Shown here one piece after another: positions 1-8,477 of a DNA stretch of 64,000 bases (positions within the stretch are counted from its first letter, which is position 1; the number at the start of each line of letters is the position of its first letter). The notes under the pieces are model-generated. The model ran no database searches, had not been told where the DNA came from, and worked only from the letters and a program-made list of their open reading frames with translations. The stretch is taken from assembly GCF_900143695.1 (NCBI RefSeq), contig NZ_FRFE01000003.1, positions 62,001 to 126,000 on the forward strand. Reading direction: 5' to 3'. The DNA is from Desulfopila aestuarii DSM 18488 (GTDB taxonomy: Bacteria > Desulfobacterota > Desulfobulbia > Desulfobulbales > Desulfocapsaceae). The position numbers and the translations under genes were made by a program.

Positions 1-764
1 TCCTTCTCATCGCGCCCGAGCATCAGCCAGCCGCCTCCGGGCAATAGAAACTGTCGACCGACCAGCAGCAACAGGATATCCGTCACGGTCATGTCTGCAC
101 TTTTGACCACGAAGGTATCGTCGTAAAAATTTCTAATCCTCCGGCTCAAGATGGGATCAGCCAGGATACATCCCCCAGCCGGAGCGGGAAAATCGGTAAT
201 GCCGAACTCTTTTGCAAGCTCAATCTGCCGGGAGCGGCCTCGACCGCTGAAGTTGAGAAGTTTTTCCCGATCCACCCATCCCTTCTCCTCAGCCAGGGTC
301 GGTGTCAGCAGCTTGGCCGAAAGTGGTCGCAAGAGCAAAGCCCGACTGTCGGAATCGCGTGAGATAACGTTTAATGTATCCCTACGCTGGGACATGGGCC
401 GCTGGCCAAGCACTTCTCCCGAGATGAGAAACGAAGCACCCTGCTCGGCGAGCATCTCCCTGGCTCTTGAAACCATGAAAATCTTGCAGTCAATACAGGG
501 GTTGAAGTTTTTGCCAAAACCATATTTCGGGTCGCGCAGCATCTCCAGGTAAGGTCGGCTGACATCCTCCACCAACACCTCGATACCGTATTTTTCGCGG
601 ACGCTTGCAACATAGCCATCGACATCGGCCAGGATATCGTAATGAAAAAAGGGCGAGACGAATTTTACCGCAATGACCTCCACACCAAGGGCCATAACAA
701 CACGGGTCGCGAGAATGGAGTCGAGCCCGCCGGAGAAAAGAGATAACGCTTTGATTTTTGTCAT
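1..764 (-). CDS. PP-loop tRNA thiolation-like protein (partial, 3' end outside window)
   Basis: The gene runs off the left edge, so only the first ~254 residues are visible. The N-terminus has a PP-loop ATP-pyrophosphatase motif, LFSGGLDS, at residues ~9-16, and an NPCIDCK motif near residue 95. Both are typical of the MnmA/ThiI-like family that activates tRNA uridine for sulfur transfer. The GGCIL motif near residue 200 fits the same family. Its ATG overlaps the recN stop by ATGA, so the two are translationally coupled. The exact tRNA position modified cannot be told from sequence; it is not canonical ThiI, since no THUMP domain precedes the PP-loop. Confidence 0.75.
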   Translation of the reverse strand, partial: MTKIKALSLFSGGLDSILATRVVMALGVEVIAVKFVSPFFHYDILADVDGYVASVREKYGIEVLVEDVSRPYLEMLRDPKYGFGKNFNPCIDCKIFMVSRAREMLAEQGASFLISGEVLGQRPMSQRRDTLNVISRDSDSRALLLRPLSAKLLTPTLAEEKGWVDREKLLNFSGRGRSRQIELAKEFGITDFPAPAGGCILADPILSRRIRNFYDDTFVVKSADMTVTDILLLLVGRQFLLPGGGWLMLGRDEK

Positions 765-2458
765 GATGCAGCTTCTATCGCATTGCCTTTGGCCAAAAGT
801 TCCCTGGCCCAGGCGTGGGTCTGTTCGGTGGCGGAATCACCTGCCAGCATTCGTGCCAGCTCCGTCACGCGATGACTGTTTGAGAGTCGTACAACCGTCG
901 ACTGGGTTCTGCCGTCTTCCACCGTTTTTGCCACCTGGAAATGGAGATTGCCGTGTGCGGCTATCTGTGGCAGGTGAGTAATACAGAAAACCTGATGATG
1001 GCCCGCCAGCTCACGTATTTTCCTCGCCACAGCCTCGGCCGCCTCGCCACCGATGCCGGCATCGACCTCGTCGAAGATGACAGTGTCCACCATATCCCGC
1101 TGGGCCAGCAGACATTTCATGGCCAGCATCAGTCGTGACAGCTCGCCACCGGAAGCAACTTTTGCCAGTGGCCTCGCTGGTTCACCGGGATTAGCAGCAA
1201 AGAAAAATTCGATGCGATCCCAGCCACTGGCCCGCAGGGTATCGACCGTTCTCTCAACCTCCTGACTCTGCACCACAAATCCAGCCTGATAAAAGGCAAG
1301 CGATGCGAGTTCACGGGCCATGGCTGTTTCCATATCCGCCGCCGCCTCTTTTCTGTGGGTGGAGAGTACGGCGGCAGCAGCGCACAGCTGTTTTTCCAAC
1401 TCGGCAACCTCACGAGTCAAGGCCTCGACCTCACGGTCCATATTTTCGATCCGGTTCAGTTCCGCCCGAGCTTCATCAGCAAAAGCCAACACCTGCTCCA
1501 GAGTTTCACCATATTTTCGCTTCAGACCATGAAGGCTATCCAACCGCTCACTCACCTGTTCAAGACGCAACGGGTTGCACTCGAGATTGTCACGATAATG
1601 GCGCAGCTCTGTAGCATAATCTTCAGCAAGAAAGGTATAACCGCCCAACTCCTCGGCCATCTTCTCCGCCTGGGGATCAAGGCTCACCAATTGTTCCATA
1701 TTACGCCGAAGCGTTGACATGGCGTCGAGAATCTCATCTGACAAGAGGCGATAACTCTCCTGACTGATCTTGATCAATTGGTCTGCACTCTTCAGCCGTT
1801 TCTTTTCCGCCGCCAGTTCTTCGTCTTCACCGGGTTTTGGGTCGGCCTGCTCGATCTCCTCCAGCTGAAAAGCAAGAAAATCGCGCCGCTGTTCCTTGTC
1901 CTGTTCACGGCGAAGCAACTCGGTCAACGCCTCCCTCCGTTTCTGCCAATGGGCAAACATCTCACTAAACCCATGCCGTTCGCCCCAGAGATCACCATAG
2001 GTATCAAGAAAATCGATATGGAGTGCGGGCTGAAGTAATTGCTGGTGGTCGTGCTGACTGCCGACGCTCAGCATCTCACCGGTAATGAGCGCCACCTGTT
2101 TGGCCGTGGCCAGCGAATTGTTGACGTAGAGCCTGCTACGACCATTGGCGCCAATGATCCGCTTAATGATAACTGTCGGCTCATTGCCAAAGCCATTCTC
2201 TTCGAGCTGGGCCAGAAGCGACGTGTTGCGGGGATTGATATCAAACAGCGCCTCGACGGTACAGTTGTCGGCTCCGCTTCTGATCCAGTCAGCCGAGCCC
2301 CTGCCGCCGGTCAAGAGGTGGATCGCCCGCAGCATGATCGATTTGCCGGCACCGGTCTCACCGGTCATCACCACCAAACCTCCGCCATTCGGCTCATCAA
2401 AATTCAGTTCCAGTGAACGTATCAACGCCAGATTCTGAATGCGTAACTCACAAAGCAT
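761..2458 (-). CDS. recN: DNA repair protein RecN
   Basis: SMC-like ATPase of double-strand-break repair, 565 residues, the usual RecN length. Walker A GETGAGKS lies at residues 33-40, a coiled-coil middle spans ~150-390, the ABC signature SGGELSR is at ~436-442, and Walker B IFDEVDAG is at ~461-468, followed by the ITHLPQIAA segment typical of RecN. It acts on DNA in the cytoplasm. It is first in a two-gene minus-strand unit with the PP-loop gene (ATGA overlap). Nothing is missing. Confidence 0.95.
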   Translation of the reverse strand: MLCELRIQNLALIRSLELNFDEPNGGGLVVMTGETGAGKSIMLRAIHLLTGGRGSADWIRSGADNCTVEALFDINPRNTSLLAQLEENGFGNEPTVIIKRIIGANGRSRLYVNNSLATAKQVALITGEMLSVGSQHDHQQLLQPALHIDFLDTYGDLWGERHGFSEMFAHWQKRREALTELLRREQDKEQRRDFLAFQLEEIEQADPKPGEDEELAAEKKRLKSADQLIKISQESYRLLSDEILDAMSTLRRNMEQLVSLDPQAEKMAEELGGYTFLAEDYATELRHYRDNLECNPLRLEQVSERLDSLHGLKRKYGETLEQVLAFADEARAELNRIENMDREVEALTREVAELEKQLCAAAAVLSTHRKEAAADMETAMARELASLAFYQAGFVVQSQEVERTVDTLRASGWDRIEFFFAANPGEPARPLAKVASGGELSRLMLAMKCLLAQRDMVDTVIFDEVDAGIGGEAAEAVARKIRELAGHHQVFCITHLPQIAAHGNLHFQVAKTVEDGRTQSTVVRLSNSHRVTELARMLAGDSATEQTHAWARELLAKGNAIEAAS

Positions 2459-2760
2459 AACGAACTCGACCGAAAAACAAAAAGAGTTGAAGAACCTTCA
2501 AAACCACTCCCAAAATGTGACGCTGAATCACCTCTACGCAACGCTTCGACCCTTTTAGGGTATCTTTTCAATGCGTTTTACAGCATCACCACTACATTAT
2601 TTTTTACTATTACTGTTGGAGCATTGCCGCCATCCGGCTTGACGCAACCGCCAAAGGACGGTAGGTTACCCCCCTATAACAGGGGCGCGAAATCCTGGCA
2701 ACCGGTTTTCCCGCATCGTGCCTGCGCCCCAAAAGCACTCTTCGGTGACCCCTATATACC
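2459..2760 (+). other. Intergenic region between divergent recN and DtxR-type gene
   Basis: This 302-base gap separates divergent genes and must hold both promoters. The right third holds a GC-rich, foldable leader described separately. A short hairpin (ACCCT/AGGGT, 2549-2561) followed by ATCTTTT is too weak to call a terminator. No ORF is supported here. Confidence 0.6.
2641..2735 (+). promoter_or_regulatory. Structured leader upstream of DtxR-type gene, possible cis-regulatory RNA
   Basis: Two adjacent hairpins can be drawn directly from the bases. The first pairs AACC (2646-2649) plus CC (2651-2652) with GG (2660-2661) plus GGTT (2664-2667). The second is nested: GGGGCGC (2682-2688) with GCGCCCC (2724-2730), GGCA (2697-2700) with TGCC (2719-2722), and CGG (2703-2705) with CCG (2711-2713). 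It ends ~30 bases before the start codon, where a riboswitch could control translation. I could not match it to a riboswitch class I know; GACGCAA and GGTTACC loosely recall c-di-GMP-I pieces, but order and spacing do not fit. Confidence 0.4.
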
Positions 2761-3261
2761 ATGAAAAAGAAAACTTCGCTTAGCGCCAGTCTGGAAGATT
2801 ATATCGAGGCGATCTACCATATCATCGAGGAAAAACTCGTCGCCAGAAGCAAGGAAATCGCCGCGAGATTGAATGTAAGTAGGGCCTCAGTCACCGAGGC
2901 ACTGCGAGCCCTCTCGAAAAAAGGGTTGATCAATTACGAGCCTTATGAAGCAATAACCATGACGGAAAAGGGCCGCAAGGTGGCCGAAGATGTCATTTTC
3001 CGTCACGAGTCGCTCAAACGGTTCTTCATCGAGGTGCTCGCCCTCGACCAGAAAATTGCAGAGGATGGCGCCTGCAGGATCGAGCACGCAGCACCGCCTG
3101 AGATCATCTCCCGTATGATCAGCTTTATCGAATTCATGCAACACTGTCCACGGGGAGGAGATGACCTTATTCAGGGGTTCAGCAGCTTCTGCAAAAGCGG
3201 CAAAACCCAACTCGACTGCAATAACTGCATTGCCAGCTGCCAGGATCAGACAAAGACCTGA
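2761..3261 (+). CDS. DtxR/MntR-family metal-dependent transcriptional regulator
   Basis: 166 residues. A winged helix at ~8-70 (SLEDYIEAIYHI start, then a recognition helix around SRASVTEALRALS) is followed by the DtxR dimerisation and metal-binding helices (RHESLKRFFIEVL, ~80-92; ACRIEHAAPPEI, ~103-114). The short C-terminal tail contains a Cys cluster, CNNCIASC. Family members repress iron or manganese transport genes when metal is bound. No metal transporter adjoins it here, so the target and the metal are unknown. The start is taken at the ATG after the structured leader; no good Shine-Dalgarno is visible. Confidence 0.85.
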   Translation: MKKKTSLSASLEDYIEAIYHIIEEKLVARSKEIAARLNVSRASVTEALRALSKKGLINYEPYEAITMTEKGRKVAEDVIFRHESLKRFFIEVLALDQKIAEDGACRIEHAAPPEIISRMISFIEFMQHCPRGGDDLIQGFSSFCKSGKTQLDCNNCIASCQDQTKT

Positions 3262-3279
3262 AAGTCAAAGAGCGGCCTC

Positions 3280-3498
3280 TCAGCGGTTGATCAGGGACGC
3301 AATCTCTCCCTCCTCGGGAAAACGGCTCAGGGCTTTTTTAGAAAATATCAGGCGCCCATCAACGGTTACCTCAAAGACACCGCCAGAAGAACCAATCAAT
3401 TCGACATCCGCACCAAACGTCTTGGCCAATTCAGCTTCCAGACTGGAAGCTCGTGGTTTATAATTTCACTTCGTACAATATTCTATTGTTACTTTCAT
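3280..3498 (-). CDS. SelT/SelW/SelH (Rdx) family selenoprotein, UGA read as selenocysteine
   Basis: Reading the minus strand from ATG at 3498 gives 72 residues starting MKVTIEYCTK, then a TGA codon at 3466-3468, then NYKPRASSLEAELAK and onward in the same frame to TGA at 3280-3282. The product has the CxxU redox motif at residues 8-11 and the Rdx-family body (ELIGSSGGVFEVTVDG; LSRFPEEGEI), a thioredoxin-like fold of the usual ~70-90 residues. A strong Shine-Dalgarno (AAGGTGAG) lies just upstream. A SECIS-like hairpin follows the UGA. SelW proteins are thought to be small redox proteins. Standard calling would miss it or leave a fragment. Confidence 0.85.
3433..3451 (-). promoter_or_regulatory. 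Bacterial SECIS-like hairpin after the in-frame UGA
   Basis: On the minus strand an 8-bp perfect stem AGCTTCCA/TGGAAGCT closes a GUC loop. The apical G lies 22 bases after the UGA. Bacterial SECIS elements place a G (often GU) at the start of the apical loop at about this distance; E. coli fdhF has a comparable GGUC loop. The hairpin lies inside the coding sequence, as SelB requires. Confidence 0.75.
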
Positions 3499-3842
3499 AT
3501 ACTCACCTTCTGGTGGACAGTTCTCCTGCGAACCATTACTGTTGATTATGGCTCCGAGCAGCAAACACCACCCGGAGCCCCATGGACTATGCACGAAATA
3601 TTACGTACCTGATCAAAAAAAGAGCAACAGATATCTTTTGCCATAAATCGTGCTTTTTTTTCCTTCTCATGTATAATAGGCAGCTTTTTCCGATTGAAAA
3701 TACCAATCCGGCCTGGTTGTGTATAAAACTACCACTGATGTCCCAGCCCTGCAAGATTCCTCCTTCTTCCCGTCGCGACCGGTGGTTTTGATTTTTCTAC
3801 ATTTTTTGTTCAATTACTGAAAAGGAGGAGGAACCGAAGAAA
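3499..3842. other. Intergenic region between divergent selW-like gene and dgt
   Basis: Holds the promoters of two divergent genes. A TATAAT hexamer at about 3673-3678 is a possible -10 box for dgt, but no clear -35 sits 17 bases upstream. A GGAGGAGG Shine-Dalgarno at ~3823-3831 serves dgt. No ORF of weight was seen. Confidence 0.5.
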
Positions 3843-5033
3843 ATGGCCGCAACCATCGAAGAGAACAGTTTGTTTACCATTCTGGACTCTCTCAATCAGG
3901 AAGAACGTGAAAGGCTCTCCCCCCAGGCATCTTTGAGTGCCACAGGCTTGCGCAGGCAGCAGGAACTTCGACAGGGCTACCGCCAGCATTTTGCCCTCGA
4001 CGCCGACCGCATCCTCCACTCCCGTGCCTATACACGCTATATCGATAAGACCCAGGTTTTCTGCCTGGTGGCCAACGACCACATTACCCACCGCGTTCTC
4101 CATGTACAACTGGTCTCCCGAGTCGCCCGGACCATTGGCCGCTTTCTCCACTTAAATGAAGACCTGATCGAAGCCATCGCCCTCGGCCACGATATCGGCC
4201 ATCCGCCCTTTGGCCACGATGGGGAAAAATTTCTCTCCCAGCTCTGTCTCGAACATGGCCTGCCGCCTTTTCAGCACAATCTCCAATCCGTCAGATTTCT
4301 TGATCAACTCGAACGTAAAGGACGGGGCTGGAATCTCACTCTGCACACTCTGGACGGCATCCTCTGCCATGATGGAGAAGTCCACACGCGGATGCTTGCC
4401 CCCGACCGCGGCTTGAGCTTTGCCCATTTTGACGAGAAGGTACGGGCCAAGACAGATGATCCGGAACACAATCTTGTACCCGCAACCCTCGAGGGTTGTG
4501 TGGTTAGACTGGCCGACACCATCGCCTATATCGGCAGAGACATCGAAGACGCTATTACTCTCGGTCTCATTTCCCGTACCGACATCCCGGAATGTTGCCG
4601 GAATGTCCTTGGCGAAACCAATGGTACCATCGTCTACAGCCTGGTCACCGACCTCATCGCGAACAGCAAGGTTCCGCACCCAGGCGAAACCGAGTCCAAA
4701 GAAGGGGCCATCGGCTTTGGCCCTGAGGTCGCCGAAGCGCTAAAAGATCTGAAACACTTTAATTATCAGCATATTTACCTGGCGCCTACTACCAAGCAGG
4801 ACTACCCGCTGATCGGCGACTGCTACCGTTCGCTTTTTGAATATTACCTCGACCATCTGACCAGTGACACTCCCGGCACAAGCCTGCAGGTCGATCTTAT
4901 GGCCGATGTCGCGAACCGTTATGATGACGAACACCCCGCCGCCATGGTGCGGGATTTCATCGCCGGCATGACCGACGACTACTTTCTGAGGCAGGCCGCG
5001 CAAATCGGCTGCAAAGTGCCGGCAAAAAGATGA
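3843..5033 (+). CDS. dgt: dGTP triphosphohydrolase-like HD protein
   Basis: Hydrolyses dNTPs, typically dGTP, to the deoxynucleoside and triphosphate. 396 residues of the HD superfamily: the metal ligands appear as ITHR (H83), the HD pair in ALGHDIGHPPFGH (H116, D117) and the distal Asp in VVRLADTIAYIGRD (~residue 220). The SRAYTRYIDKTQVF segment at ~60-73 is typical of dGTPases. The start follows a strong purine-rich ribosome binding site. It overlaps clcA by ATGA, so both are probably co-transcribed. Confidence 0.9.
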   Translation: MAATIEENSLFTILDSLNQEERERLSPQASLSATGLRRQQELRQGYRQHFALDADRILHSRAYTRYIDKTQVFCLVANDHITHRVLHVQLVSRVARTIGRFLHLNEDLIEAIALGHDIGHPPFGHDGEKFLSQLCLEHGLPPFQHNLQSVRFLDQLERKGRGWNLTLHTLDGILCHDGEVHTRMLAPDRGLSFAHFDEKVRAKTDDPEHNLVPATLEGCVVRLADTIAYIGRDIEDAITLGLISRTDIPECCRNVLGETNGTIVYSLVTDLIANSKVPHPGETESKEGAIGFGPEVAEALKDLKHFNYQHIYLAPTTKQDYPLIGDCYRSLFEYYLDHLTSDTPGTSLQVDLMADVANRYDDEHPAAMVRDFIAGMTDDYFLRQAAQIGCKVPAKR

Positions 5034-6811
5034 AAAGAAATTTGCGTAAACTGATCCCCGGCGAGAACACCCGAATGCTCGCCATCGCCACCTTCATTGG
5101 CCTTATGGCGGGACTGCTCAATATCCTGTTTCGCACAGTCGTACATTGGGTTGAAATATTTTTCCATCAGGGTGGAATTGAGTTCTTCCGGATCGAGGAC
5201 GGAGGCTGGCACCTTTTGTTGCTGCCACTTATCCCCATGAGCGGCATGGTACTGCTTATCCCTCTGTCGCTCCTGTTTCCCGGCGAGGTCAACGGTTATG
5301 GTCTCCCCAAGTTCCTGCGTAAAGTAAATCTTGAGGGTGGCTATATCCGGGCCCGTTCAATTTTCTTGAAAATCATCTCCACAGCACTCACTATCGGCAC
5401 CGGCAACTCCGCTGGCGTCGAGGGTCCCATCGCCCAGATCGGCGGTGCCATGGGCTCACAGGTCGGGCAATTTTTCCGGGTCTCCGGTAACAGGATGAAG
5501 GTCTATATCGCAGCCGGTGCCGCCGGCGGTATCGCCGGCATGTTTAACGCCCCCATTGCCGGTATCTTTTTTGCCGCGGAGATTATTCTGCTCGGCACCT
5601 ACGAGATCTCGTCCTTTGGCGCGCTGGTCACCGCCTCGGCCATCTCCACCGTTGTAACCCGGGCCTATTTTGGTGAGCTAAGCGTTTTCGTGATCCCGAA
5701 ATACAACGTGGTCAACCATTTCGTTGAACTGCCGCTCTACTGTCTGCTGGCCGTTATCGTCGGATTTATCGCCGTTCTGCACACCAAGATTTTCTACCTG
5801 ATCAGGGACAAGTATCGCCTTCTGCCCATTCATCCGCAATTAAAGCCTATAACCGGTGCTCTTTTAGTGGGCATCATCGGTATCGGCTTTCCGCAGGTGA
5901 TGGGTGACGGCTATGAGTTCATGGAGCAGGTGCTCTACGGTGACGGGCTGGTACGAGTGATGTTCGCCCTGATTTTTTTGAAAATCATCGCCACCGCCAT
6001 CACCCTCGGTTCGGGCGGGGCCGGAGGGGTCTTTGCCCCGGCACTCTTTATTGGCAGTATGATCGGCGGTACCTTCGGCACCCTCGTCCATCGGTGGCTT
6101 CCCACCATGACCGCCAACTCCGGTGCCTATGCTGCCGTGGGGATTGGCGCCTTTCTCGCCGCCTCGACCCATGCACCGATGACTGCCATTTTCCTCTTGT
6201 TTGAGATGACCGGCAACTATCGTATCATCGTCCCGGCCATGCTCGCGTCGATCATCGGCACAATCGTCGCCACCAAACTCAACGAAGACTCCATCGATAC
6301 CGTCGATTTTAGCCGGGAAGGCATCAATATCCATGAAGGCCGCGAGGTGGCCATCATGAAGTCGATCAGGGTTGGCGCAGCCATTACCGAGGATGTGGAT
6401 TTTATCAGCGAAGAAGCCAACATCAACCAGCTACTGGAAATCTTCAGCCAGGCCAAATCGAGCTTCTATTTTCCAGTAATCGACATGACCGGCCAGATGA
6501 CCGGCATTGTCTCGATGTCTGATGTCAAGAATATCATCCACCGTGACAGCAGCGAGCGCTCCTCTGAATATGTTGGCAATATCTGTCATCGGGACGTCAT
6601 CACTCTCACCCCCGATGACACCCTGTATACTGCCATGCAGCTCTTCGACCTCAAGGGTATTGAAGAAATACCGGTGGTTGAGACCCTGGAAAACAGATGG
6701 GTGGTGGGCATGCTTAAACGTCGGAATGTGATTGCAGCCTATAACCGCCAGGTCCTGAAAAAGGGTATCAGCGAAAAAGTTGGCTCCATCCGGGTCGCCA
6801 ATCCCGACTGA
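5030..6811 (+). CDS. CLC-type chloride channel/transporter with CBS domains
   Basis: 593 residues: CLC membrane domain to ~430, then two CBS domains (~450-580). The anion filter is visible as GTGNSAGVEGP (123-133), with the gating Glu131 where E. coli ClcA has E148, and as GGVFAPALF for the second filter; NYRIIVP supplies the pore Tyr. At the position of the ClcA proton glutamate E203 this protein has Ile (FAAEIILLG against FIIEEMRP), which suggests channel-like rather than Cl-/H+ exchange behaviour. CBS domains often bind adenine nucleotides. Coupled to dgt by ATGA. Confidence 0.9.
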   Translation: MKRNLRKLIPGENTRMLAIATFIGLMAGLLNILFRTVVHWVEIFFHQGGIEFFRIEDGGWHLLLLPLIPMSGMVLLIPLSLLFPGEVNGYGLPKFLRKVNLEGGYIRARSIFLKIISTALTIGTGNSAGVEGPIAQIGGAMGSQVGQFFRVSGNRMKVYIAAGAAGGIAGMFNAPIAGIFFAAEIILLGTYEISSFGALVTASAISTVVTRAYFGELSVFVIPKYNVVNHFVELPLYCLLAVIVGFIAVLHTKIFYLIRDKYRLLPIHPQLKPITGALLVGIIGIGFPQVMGDGYEFMEQVLYGDGLVRVMFALIFLKIIATAITLGSGGAGGVFAPALFIGSMIGGTFGTLVHRWLPTMTANSGAYAAVGIGAFLAASTHAPMTAIFLLFEMTGNYRIIVPAMLASIIGTIVATKLNEDSIDTVDFSREGINIHEGREVAIMKSIRVGAAITEDVDFISEEANINQLLEIFSQAKSSFYFPVIDMTGQMTGIVSMSDVKNIIHRDSSERSSEYVGNICHRDVITLTPDDTLYTAMQLFDLKGIEEIPVVETLENRWVVGMLKRRNVIAAYNRQVLKKGISEKVGSIRVANPD

Positions 6812-7091
6812 ACGACAGCAGAGCTTTTTTCATCTGGCGCCGCCGTACCATAAGAAAAAATCGAGCCATCCCCCTGCAGGTTATGCTATAGTTACGCTTC
6901 ATAGAAGCTCCACCGCCGCTGCATCCTCTGCATGATCCCCGACGGTATTTTCTCGTATCCACACTGATTTTCTACGACATCGACTGCCTAAATACGCAGT
7001 CGAAAGACCCATTTTCACCGCCAAAGTCCGTGCTCAATTTCGCTTATCCGGCACGGTTCCCAAACGGATACAGGAACAACCATACAGCAGC

Positions 7092-7442
7092 ATGAAACCG
7101 ATCCTGATCTCGATTACCCTGCTCATCTGCAGCAACGTCTTTATGACCCTTGCCTGGTATGCACACCTCAAGGAACTTAACAACAAACCGCTGATCATCG
7201 CCGCCCTGCTCAGTTGGGGGATTGCGCTCTTTGAATACATGCTGCAGGTGCCGGCAAACCGTATCGGCTACACGGCGTTGAGCGTCGGCCAACTGAAAAT
7301 CATCCAGGAGGTCATTACCCTGACAGTGTTTGTACCGTTTTCAGTTATGTATTTAAAAGAACCGCTAAAGCTTGACTATCTTTGGGCCGGGCTCTGCCTC
7401 ATCGGCGCGGTATTCTTCATGTTCAGGGACAAATTCGCATGA
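7092..7442 (+). CDS. DMT-family small membrane protein (DUF486)
   Basis: 116 residues with four predicted membrane helices: ~4-24, 36-54, 68-88 and 92-112. The pattern (MTLAWYAHL, ALLSWGIALFEYMLQVPANRIGY, QLKIIQEVITL, KLDYLWAGLCLIGAVFFMF) matches the DUF486 branch of the drug/metabolite transporter superfamily. The substrate is unknown. Its stop overlaps the start of the next gene (ATGATG), so the two are coupled. Confidence 0.85.
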   Translation: MKPILISITLLICSNVFMTLAWYAHLKELNNKPLIIAALLSWGIALFEYMLQVPANRIGYTALSVGQLKIIQEVITLTVFVPFSVMYLKEPLKLDYLWAGLCLIGAVFFMFRDKFA

Positions 7443-7999
7443 TGCAGTCTCTTCTATACGGTGGTTCGGTGGAGTCACGACTTGCGGCAAGTCACGTAAT
7501 CTTTGGTCAACTTGCTGAACAGCTGCAAAACGATTTGACGTTTATGAACAAACTCAAGTCACTCACCCATCACGCCAGAGCGGTAGCCAACCATATGGCA
7601 GAAATGCAACTTGGCCCACTCTGTATCCGCTGCTCATCACAGACCAGCGGCGGCTGTTGCAGCCTCTTTATGGCAGGTGAAACCGACGCATTGCAGATGC
7701 TCATGAACATTCTAGCGGGCATCGAAGTACGCCAGGTACGAAACGATGGCAGAGAATGTTGTTTTCTTGGTGAAACAGGCTGCATCTTTATCTTCAAGCC
7801 GATGTTCTGCCTCAACTACAACTGTACCCATATCCATAAAGCCGCTACCTCCTTCCAAATGCAGGAACTGGAGCGACTGACTGGAGTAGTGCTCACCAAA
7901 CAATATGAGTTGGAACAGGTTCTTCTTGCCTGCATCCGCAGGGAATCCGGGAAAACCAAACAACCACCTAGCCTTGATTTCAACAATTCGTCATTCTGA
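7439..7999 (+). CDS. YkgJ-like cysteine-cluster protein
   Basis: 186 residues from the ATG overlapping the DUF486 stop; a second in-frame ATG at 7442 is equally possible. The centre holds GPLCIRCS, GGCCSLF, ECCFLGETGC and KPMFCLNYNC, arranged like the zinc- or iron-chelating YkgJ/UPF0153 domain (a CxFL..GC.i...P..C..y.C pattern). The flanks are helical. Function is unknown; coupling to a membrane protein hints at a shared role. The family assignment rests on cysteine spacing only. Confidence 0.6.
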   Translation: MMQSLLYGGSVESRLAASHVIFGQLAEQLQNDLTFMNKLKSLTHHARAVANHMAEMQLGPLCIRCSSQTSGGCCSLFMAGETDALQMLMNILAGIEVRQVRNDGRECCFLGETGCIFIFKPMFCLNYNCTHIHKAATSFQMQELERLTGVVLTKQYELEQVLLACIRRESGKTKQPPSLDFNNSSF

Positions 8000-8117
8000 A
8001 CCGAACAGATTCGCATAAATCGACTCGCAACCCACCTCGGCTCAGCACCAGCTGACCAGAAATTCAGGTTAACAGTTGACCTTCAGGCAAAGACATGGTA
8101 TCAGAGCGCATACATCT

Positions 8118-8194
8118 GCACCCGTAGCTCAGCTGGATAGAGCACCAGGCTTCGAACCTGGGTGTCAGGGGTTCGAATCCCTTCGGGTGTACCA
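8118..8194 (+). tRNA. tRNA-Arg (anticodon TCG)
   Basis: Full cloverleaf including encoded CCA. The acceptor GCACCCG pairs with CGGGTGT (one G-U), the D arm contains AGCTCAGCTGGATAGAGC, the anticodon stem CCAGG/CCTGG closes the loop CTTCGAA with anticodon TCG, and the T arm carries GGTTCGAATCC. It is a single gene; a strong terminator follows 10 bases later. Confidence 0.97.
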
Positions 8195-8204
8195 GCAAAT
8201 TCAA

Positions 8205-8239
8205 GCCTTTACAGTATATCTACTGTAAAGGCTTTTTTG
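8205..8239 (+). terminator. Rho-independent terminator after tRNA-Arg
   Basis: GCCTTTACAGTA (8205-8216) pairs perfectly with TACTGTAAAGGC (8221-8232) across a 4-base loop, followed by TTTTTT. Confidence 0.92.
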
Positions 8240-8477
8240 TTTCCGCCATGTTATCCCATTGCTGAGCGCTTACCCTTCTTTTGATACACCAGAGTTTTTG
8301 CTCTCCTCAAGGCCTCAGTTACACCATATATTTTTCAAACATAAGGAAAATCTTTTACTTTATCGTCATCTTGTACTATTAAATAATTTCATTCCCATTG
8401 ATATAAGCATTGGTACGATATAGTGTAAGCTGCACAGAGTGGCACTTACCCATCAATCTGCAACCCAAGAGGATCAC

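Noticed and set aside
2549-2570. ACCCT/AGGGT hairpin followed by ATCTTTT as a terminator
   Set aside because: The stem is only five pairs, and the position between divergent genes gives it no transcript to end.
2641-2735. c-di-GMP-I riboswitch
   Set aside because: GACGCAA and GGTTACC fragments occur, but the P2 hairpin with its GNRA loop and the correct spacing are not present.
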